A stretch of DNA of 10,920 bases. Source: JBLNCE01 sp050260415 (lineage in GTDB: Bacteria; Bacillota; UBA4882; JAAYXC01). A model generated the notes under the pieces. The model was not told where the DNA came from. It was given only the letters and a program-made list of their open reading frames with translations, and did no database searches. Positions within the stretch are counted from its first letter, which is position 1, and every line of letters begins with the position of its first letter. The stretch lies in assembly GCA_050260415.1 (NCBI GenBank), contig JBLNCE010000143.1:1-10920 (forward strand). Reading direction: 5' to 3'. A program made the translations under genes and the position numbers. Shown here in pieces: positions 6,647 through 10,920 of this stretch.

Positions 6647-8091
6647 AAGACCACCTCCATGTATCGAAGGATCTGATGCAGCATGAATCCGACGCCGAAG
6701 GCAAATGGAAAGATGAATCCGGCCATGCTGACGGCCGTTTTCCAGCCCCGTTCCTTGATCATGACTGAAAACTGCGCCACGCACGGAATGAACAGCGTCA
6801 TGGTGACCGTAGCCACCACCAACTGGTTTCCGGTGAGGAGCCCCGCGCCGGCCAGGTCATGCAGGCCGCCCGCGCCGTAATCCCGCCGGAAGAAACCGAA
6901 CAGGAACGCCCTGGCGGTCTCGGGCGGCAGCCCCAACGCGTGCACGAGGGGCCGCAGCAATCCGAGGGCGGCGTCGAAGAGGCCGGTCATCCGCCCGAGC
7001 CAGATCAAGACGCTTGCCATGGCGAAGAGCGGCACGATCTCAAAGAAGTACCACTGCATGCGGCTGACGGTTTTCATGACGACGTTACGCCACCGCGGCA
7101 AGCGCAGCGGCGGGAGCTCCATGAAGAACGAGGCCTTTTCACTGGGCAAGACGCGGGCGGCCAGGTAACCGGCCAGCAGGAAGACCAGGATTATGATTCC
7201 CGCCCAGACCGCGAGCGCCCGCGGCCGCCCCGCCAGGAGTCCGACGATCACGCCGAGCTGCGCCGAGCACGGAATGGCGAGGGCCAGCAGGAACGTGGCG
7301 ATGACCTTTTCGCGCCTGGTCTCCAGGGTCCGGCTGACCATGGTGGCCATGGTATCGCAGCCGAAGCCGAGCACCATGGGGATCACGGCGCGTCCGCTCA
7401 GGCCGATGCGCTTGAAGACCACGTCCAGGAGGTACGCGAGGCGCGGCAGGTACCCGCTATCCTCGAGCACCGCGAAAGCCAGGAAGAACGTGCCGACAAT
7501 CGGCAGAATGAGCGCTACCGCGTAGCGCAAGGCCAGGGTCAACAGGCCGAATTCGCCCCCGATCAGGTCGCGCAACGGCGTCCATGCTATATGCATGAGC
7601 AATCCGTCGACCAAAGGGTTGAAGTACCGGCCGAAGACGCCTTCCTCCAGCCAGCCCACGAGCGTGCCGGCGCCGAAGACGCCCACGAAACGGTAGAGCC
7701 CCAAGTACAGAACCAAGACCAGGAACGGCAAGCCCCAGAACGGGTGAATGGTGACGGCGCTCAACCGGTCGCGCCAGGAAACCTTTTGGGCCTTGGTTTC
7801 CGTCAAGACCATGCCCGTGAGTCGCCTGGCCTCCGCCGCGCGCCGGGCTTGGATCTCCGTGGCCACCGGACCCAAAGCTTCCCGCCATGCGGAGACGGCC
7901 GCCAGGATCGCCGCGCTATCCGGGCCTTCCCTGGTCCGGATCGTCTCTTCCACCTCCGCGTCGCCTTGGAGCAGCATCAGGGCCAAGGCCCGATGCGACA
8001 AACCGTAGTCCGCCCGCAGCAGGCCGGCAATCTCGGCCGCCGCCCGTTCGACTTCCGGGTCATACCGCAGGGCAAGCGCATTTTTCGCCAT
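6643..8091 (-). CDS. feoB: FeoB membrane-transport half with helical domain (split FeoB)
   Basis: Ferrous iron permease part of FeoB, 482 aa from the ATG at 8091. Residues 1-100 correspond to the helical (GDI-like) domain that normally follows the G domain. The membrane region runs from about 117 to the end. The two inverted Gate regions are present: PMVLGFGCDTMAT with CSAQLG (238-280; C245, C275) and GFFRRDYGAGG to IPCVAQF (399-441; C437). The G domain is a separate upstream frame that overlaps this one by 32 nt (8060-8091). Removing one A from the AAAAA at the overlap would join both into one FeoB of normal size. A GGGAGGAGG lies about 12 nt before the ATG, so separate translation is possible. 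The stop overlaps feoA (ATGA). Confidence 0.9.
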   Translation of the reverse strand: MAKNALALRYDPEVERAAAEIAGLLRADYGLSHRALALMLLQGDAEVEETIRTREGPDSAAILAAVSAWREALGPVATEIQARRAAEARRLTGMVLTETKAQKVSWRDRLSAVTIHPFWGLPFLVLVLYLGLYRFVGVFGAGTLVGWLEEGVFGRYFNPLVDGLLMHIAWTPLRDLIGGEFGLLTLALRYAVALILPIVGTFFLAFAVLEDSGYLPRLAYLLDVVFKRIGLSGRAVIPMVLGFGCDTMATMVSRTLETRREKVIATFLLALAIPCSAQLGVIVGLLAGRPRALAVWAGIIILVFLLAGYLAARVLPSEKASFFMELPPLRLPRWRNVVMKTVSRMQWYFFEIVPLFAMASVLIWLGRMTGLFDAALGLLRPLVHALGLPPETARAFLFGFFRRDYGAGGLHDLAGAGLLTGNQLVVATVTMTLFIPCVAQFSVMIKERGWKTAVSMAGFIFPFAFGVGFMLHQILRYMEVVL

Positions 8092-8623
8092 GATAGCGGA
8101 GCACCTCCTCCCGCAAGGCGTCAAGGCCCAGGCCGGTCACACCCGCCGTGGCCACGACCGGCACGCCGAGTTCCTTGCGCAGCCGCGCCAGGTCGATCCT
8201 CAAGCCAAGCGCGGAGGCCTCGTCGATGATGTTCAAGACAAGAATCAGGGGCAGGTCGGCCTCGAGCAACTGCAGGGTCAGGACCAGCGAACGCTCCAGG
8301 TTCTTAGCGTCCGCCACGTGGAGGACGAGACCGGGGCGTGCCTGCATGAGCAGACGTCTGGTCACGAATTCCTCCTCGGTGACGGGGAGCAGGGAATACA
8401 TGCCCGGCGTGTCGATGATCTCGTAGTCCCGCCCGGCGAGACAAGCCCGGCCCCGGAAAACCTCAACCGTGGTGCCGGGGTAGTTCGAAACCGCGGCACG
8501 GGCGCCGGTCAGGGCGTTGAAGATGGCGCTCTTGCCGACGTTCGGCGAGCCGATCAAGACGATGGTGCCTGCCGCCTTAGGCAGGGCCGTGCTTTGCGAG
8601 ACGTGGCAACCACCGCGCATCAT
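8060..8623 (-). CDS. feoB: FeoB GTPase (G) domain as a separate protein
   Basis: The 187-aa soluble G domain of FeoB. G motifs in order: G1 GSPNVGKS (25-32), G2 Thr in NYPGTTVEV (47-55), G3 DTPG (71-74), G4 NIID (131-134), G5-like TAGVTG (159-164). The sequence ends in YHGEKCACPAV just where a full FeoB continues into its helical domain. Start: ATG at 8623 overlaps the dtxR stop (ATGA), with AAGGGGGG just upstream; an ATG at 8620 is equally close. Coupled translation with the regulator upstream and the permease half downstream is expected. The split may be a real two-gene arrangement or an indel at an A5 run (see findings). Confidence 0.92.
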   Translation of the reverse strand: MMRGGCHVSQSTALPKAAGTIVLIGSPNVGKSAIFNALTGARAAVSNYPGTTVEVFRGRACLAGRDYEIIDTPGMYSLLPVTEEEFVTRRLLMQARPGLVLHVADAKNLERSLVLTLQLLEADLPLILVLNIIDEASALGLRIDLARLRKELGVPVVATAGVTGLGLDALREEVLRYHGEKCACPAV

Positions 8624-9060
8624 TCTCCCCCCTTCATCGAGGCATGAAACGCCGCGGACCAGGCCTTCCATTCCGGACGTTCCTTTAGGAACGCGATAAA
8701 CCGTTCCAAGCGCGCCAGCGCATCCTCGCTCATGACATGCTCGATCCTACAGGCGTCCTCACCAGCTTCCGCGGGCGAGACGCCTAGGAAATCCCGGAGA
8801 AACCCCTCCAACATCTCGTGGCGTTTAATGATTATCTCCGCCATCTCGGCGCCGGTCTCGGTCAAACGTACGTATCCATAATGCTCGTGCTCGATCAGGC
8901 CTTTATCCACCAAAAGATGCAGGGCCGCATGGACGCTCGGCGTCTTTACGTTGAGCGCTTCACTGATCTCCTTGACCCGCGCCACCCCGGCGTCCCGCGT
9001 CAGGGTCCCGATGGCCTCGAGGTAGTCCTCCATATTTGCGGAGAGAGTCTTCTCCGGCAT
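8620..9060 (-). CDS. DtxR/MntR-family metal-dependent repressor
   Basis: Iron- or manganese-responsive transcriptional repressor, 146 aa. A winged helix (about residues 8-70) with NVKTPSVHAALHLLVDKGLI is followed by the dimerisation and metal domain. Metal ligands by comparison with MntR and DtxR: D12 and E15 in MEDYLEAI, H81 in KRHEMLEGFL, and C104, E107, H108 in DACRIEHVM. Cys at 104 is DtxR/IdeR-like, while D12 is MntR-like, so metal choice is open; the operon argues for iron. It lacks the C-terminal SH3 domain of full-length DtxR. The start at 9060 has GGGGG 7 nt upstream; the ATG at 9066 lies too close to it. It heads the feo operon and probably represses it. Confidence 0.93.
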   Translation of the reverse strand: MPEKTLSANMEDYLEAIGTLTRDAGVARVKEISEALNVKTPSVHAALHLLVDKGLIEHEHYGYVRLTETGAEMAEIIIKRHEMLEGFLRDFLGVSPAEAGEDACRIEHVMSEDALARLERFIAFLKERPEWKAWSAAFHASMKGGE

Positions 9061-9095
9061 CTCCATGCCCCCGTTCTAGTCATAAAAAGAAATGT

Positions 9096-9107
9096 TAGTC
9101 TTGACTA
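9096..9107. promoter_or_regulatory. Dyad, probable operator of the DtxR-like regulator
   Basis: TAGTC-TT-GACTA is an interrupted dyad directly after the -10 of the dtxR-feo promoter, in the region of the start site. A further TAGTC half (9077-9081) lies 19 bp away, about two helical turns, which would suit two dimers. Autoregulation is inferred from position. Confidence 0.55.
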
Positions 9108-9112
9108 GGATT

Positions 9113-9141
9113 ATTCTAGCACGGATTTCCCGAAAAGGCAA
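9113..9141 (-). promoter_or_regulatory. Promoter of the dtxR-feoB-feoA operon
   Basis: On the minus strand: -35 TTGCCT (9141-9136), a 17-nt spacer, and -10 TAGAAT (9118-9113). Transcription would start near 9106, inside the dyad, leaving a leader of about 45 nt. Confidence 0.65.
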
Positions 9142-9200
9142 GAGATCCGGGAAGGCTTGTACAAATTCAAGATGTATATCCCGTCATGAGAGATATAAAG

Positions 9201-9566
9201 TCAAACGATAAAGTCCCTGACCGAAACCACCAGTTCCCCGGATTCACGGGTCACCGCCCCGAACGTCACGACGTGCTCGCCGGGAGGGAGTGTGACGCCG
9301 GGCAATAGGATCTCCACGGTGGCGCCGTAGGGGACGGCGACGGATCTTTGGCCGACGGTCGCGGCGGACGCGGTCGCACCGTCCATCCTGAGCTGGACTT
9401 TATCCGGCTCGTGTTTTTGGCCGTCGATCTCCAGCCGCGTGAGACTGAAGCCCGCAATGCTTCCTCCGCGCACCAGATTGCGGAACGACATCGCTAGCCC
9501 CGCCGGGGTGTTGCGCAGGCTCCTTTGCACATAGACACGGGACACGATCTGGTCCGGTACGTTCAT
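9201..9566 (-). CDS. Small hypothetical protein, probably beta-rich
   Basis: A 121-aa protein from the ATG at 9566, chosen because GGAGGAAG sits at proper spacing upstream; an ATG at 9587 lacks such a site. There is no signal peptide, membrane segment or cysteine. Alternating hydrophobic strands (for example SLTRLEIDGQ, ATVEILLPGV, GEHVVTFGAVT, GELVVSVRDF) suggest a beta-sandwich. The pattern of an internal DGxxxxPDKVxLRxDG and a late LPPGEHVV turn is loosely like small accessory beta-subunits such as the DUF6379/C-glycoside deglycosidase type, but I cannot confirm that. It stands alone between the iron operon and the permease. Function is unknown. Confidence 0.65.
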   Translation of the reverse strand: MNVPDQIVSRVYVQRSLRNTPAGLAMSFRNLVRGGSIAGFSLTRLEIDGQKHEPDKVQLRMDGATASAATVGQRSVAVPYGATVEILLPGVTLPPGEHVVTFGAVTRESGELVVSVRDFIV

Positions 9567-9713
9567 TGCTTCTTCCTCCGCCTTCATGGATTCGCTTTTG
9601 CTTACGGCGATCGCCGCTGGGCGTGTCTCCACATCATATGCCGCCGCTGGGCGGGCCGAAGCCCTTCCGAGGTCCCGTGCCGCTCTCCATGCGATTCGCG
9701 CGGTCGGATCCGG

Positions 9714-9743
9714 TGGACAGCCCTTGGCCGCCTCTGGTATGAT
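9714..9743 (+). promoter_or_regulatory. Candidate promoter of the EamA permease
   Basis: TGGACA (9714-9719), an 18-nt spacer and TATGAT (9738-9743), each one mismatch from consensus. The start would be near 9750, giving a leader of about 50 nt. Confidence 0.5.
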
Positions 9744-9766
9744 CGGCATAACCCGCTGCCTTTCAT

Positions 9767-9789
9767 AAAAAAAACCGACCCAAGGCCGG
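9767..9789 (-). terminator. Intrinsic terminator on the minus strand
   Basis: Read on the minus strand, CCGGCC-TTG-GGTCGG (9789-9775) forms a 6-bp stem with one G-U pair, followed by eight Us (9774-9767). The G-U pair would be an A-C mismatch in plus-strand RNA, so the minus reading is the functional one. It would stop antisense transcripts leaving eamA before they reach the small gene at 9566. Confidence 0.6.
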
Positions 9790-9802
9790 ATGGAGGACTG
9801 AG

Positions 9803-10723
9803 ATGAAAACGCGTCCGCTCGTGCTAACGGCTTACTTGACGGTCTGCCTCGTCTGGGGCTCAACCTACCTGGCAATCCGGATAGGGGTCCAGAATCTGCC
9901 GCCGTTTCTCTTTGCCGGTCTCCGGCATCTCCTGGCGGGAATGCTGCTCGGGGCGATCTGTCTGGCCGCCGGACAACCCTTTCCGCGCCAATGGCGCTCG
10001 ATTCGCGATCAAATCCTGATCGGTCTGCTGCTGCTTGTCGGGGGTAACGGTCTTGTCGTCTGGGCGGAGCAATGGGTGAGTTCGAGCGTGACCGCGCTCT
10101 TGCTCGCCATGGTCCCGCTCTTTGCGGCTTGGCTGGGTATCTTGCTGTGCGGCGGCCGCCTCGGCCTCCGGCCTTGGCTGGGTCTTCTCATCGGCCTGGC
10201 CGGCGTGGCCCTCCTGGTCGGACCCGCCGCGCCCCGCGACGATGCCTGGCTCACGGGAGCATTGGTCGTCCTCCTGGCCGCGTTCTCCTGGGCGCTGGGG
10301 TCGGTCTACGCCCAACGCCGCCGTGGGAATGGCGCGATCCTGCCGGGTATCGCCCTCCAGATGCTGGCGGGCGGCTTCGTTCTGAGCCTGATCGGGTTGG
10401 GTCTGGGGCAGGCCGCGGATCCGCGGCTGACTAGCCGCGGGCTTTCGGCGCTGTTATACCTAGTTCTCTGCGGTTCGCTCCTGGGTTACACCGCCTATGT
10501 GTACCTGCTGCGGAACATGCCGGCGGCCAAGGCCTCGACCTATGCCTACATCAACCCGGTGGTCGCCGTCATCCTTGGCGCTCTCATCTTGAAAGAGCCG
10601 ATCACCGTTCGGATGCTCCTCGCCCTGCCCCTGATCCTCGGCGGGGTGTTGCTGGTGCAGGTTGCGGGCGGGAGGAAGAGGAAGGAAGCACAGGTAGCGG
10701 CACCTGCCGATATAACACGGTAA
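9803..10723 (+). CDS. EamA/DMT-superfamily permease, YedA-like
   Basis: Inner-membrane transporter of the drug/metabolite superfamily, 306 aa, the usual length, with about ten hydrophobic segments arranged as two EamA repeats (roughly residues 8-145 and 150-290). The first repeat has LVWGSTYLAIRIGV (16-29) and the second has FSWALGSVYAQRR, SLLGYTAYVYLLRNM and ASTYAYINPVVAVILGALIL, all typical of YedA-type members. The basic tail after residue 290 is cytoplasmic. The ATG at 9803 has GGAGG 6 nt upstream. Relatives export amino acids or metabolites, but the substrate cannot be told from sequence. It is divergent from the small hypothetical gene, and the right copy of the hairpin element lies 57 nt after its stop. 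Confidence 0.93.
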   Translation: MKTRPLVLTAYLTVCLVWGSTYLAIRIGVQNLPPFLFAGLRHLLAGMLLGAICLAAGQPFPRQWRSIRDQILIGLLLLVGGNGLVVWAEQWVSSSVTALLLAMVPLFAAWLGILLCGGRLGLRPWLGLLIGLAGVALLVGPAAPRDDAWLTGALVVLLAAFSWALGSVYAQRRRGNGAILPGIALQMLAGGFVLSLIGLGLGQAADPRLTSRGLSALLYLVLCGSLLGYTAYVYLLRNMPAAKASTYAYINPVVAVILGALILKEPITVRMLLALPLILGGVLLVQVAGGRKRKEAQVAAPADITR

Positions 10724-10780
10724 GATCACCACGAAAGCCATATTTATATAGCGATTGAGCTTTATGCATGGGTCGCATAG

Positions 10781-10908
10781 AAGGTCTTATGGAAAGTAAA
10801 TTGGACCCAGGAGGCGCTATTCGCCCTCCTGGACCTCCCGAACCAAAGGGTGTGGTCGCACACCCTTTGGAATCCCGCGACCGGAACCAAGGTTCCTGGA
10901 CCTCCTTA
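10781..10908 (-). repeat. Three-hairpin dispersed element, right copy (inverted)
   Basis: Inverted relative to the left copy, with the same parts in the same order. Read on the minus strand: AAGGAGGTCC (10907-10898); H1 GGAAC-CTTG-GTTCC (10896-10883); H2 a 12-bp perfect stem (10870-10859 with 10854-10843); H3 (10835-10825 with 10813-10803), a stem of 9 Watson-Crick pairs and two G-U pairs; then CCATAAGACCTT (10792-10781). H2 differs from the left copy at several positions, always on both sides of the stem. GGAGGTCCAGGA occurs twice within this copy. As with the left copy, the CCATAAGACCTT end faces the stop codon of the neighbouring gene. Confidence 0.85.
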
Positions 10909-10920
10909 TGTTCAAGAGGG

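Noticed and set aside
6859..8229. Long plus-strand open frame of 456 codons antisense to feoB
   Set aside because: The product is an arginine-, glutamine- and aspartate-rich low-complexity chain with no family features, a usual by-product of GC-rich genes read backwards. The minus strand carries complete FeoB motifs.
9567..9875. N-terminal extension of the small hypothetical protein to 9875
   Set aside because: It would run through the U8 terminator and the permease start, and the sequence is Arg/Ala-rich noise. A strong SD marks 9566.

Overview
This is a GC-rich bacterial window with tightly packed genes and strong GG-rich Shine-Dalgarno (SD) sites. The mix is a SAM-I riboswitch over methionine genes, a DtxR-Feo iron operon whose FeoA carries a Cys-rich N-terminus, and a [NiFe]-hydrogenase small subunit with its maturation protease. 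This suggests an anaerobic or microaerobic high-GC bacterium, perhaps a thermophilic Clostridia-like Firmicute or a Desulfobacterota/Nitrospirota-type lineage. Sequence alone does not settle the phylum.

Layout. Positions 1-319 hold an unrecognised open frame cut by the left edge. Positions 334-488 hold a hairpin-rich repeat. A minus-strand [NiFe]-hydrogenase small subunit (489-1478) is divergent from a HyaD/HybD-type maturation protease (1553-2035). The protease runs tail-to-tail, with a 9-nt overlap, into a minus-strand four-helix membrane protein (2027-2521). No large hydrogenase subunit is present. A consensus promoter (2658-2686) then drives a SAM-I riboswitch with a terminator (2732-2884) and a plus-strand methionine unit: metW (2888), metY (3581) and metX (about 4960). 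The metY-metX gap carries a long stem and a G-quadruplex-like array at the metX ribosome site.

Convergent to metX is a minus-strand iron operon: dtxR-like regulator (9060-8620), FeoB GTPase domain (8623-8060), FeoB membrane domain (8091-6643) and Cys-rich FeoA (6646-6221). Each junction overlaps. A promoter and a dyad resembling an operator precede dtxR. Upstream lie a small unrecognised beta-rich protein (9566-9201) and a divergent YedA-like EamA permease (9803-10723).

The window ends with a second copy of the 334-488 element in inverted orientation (10781-10908). The two copies differ in sequence but keep their hairpins through paired substitutions, so the element looks like a folded RNA or DNA structure dispersed in this genome. 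It is the most novel-looking signal here. The other points of interest are the FeoB split at an A5 run, the hydrogenase small subunit with Asp in the first proximal-cluster CxxC motif and no partner, the duplicated riboswitch switching arm that includes the metW SD, and the G-rich metX leader.
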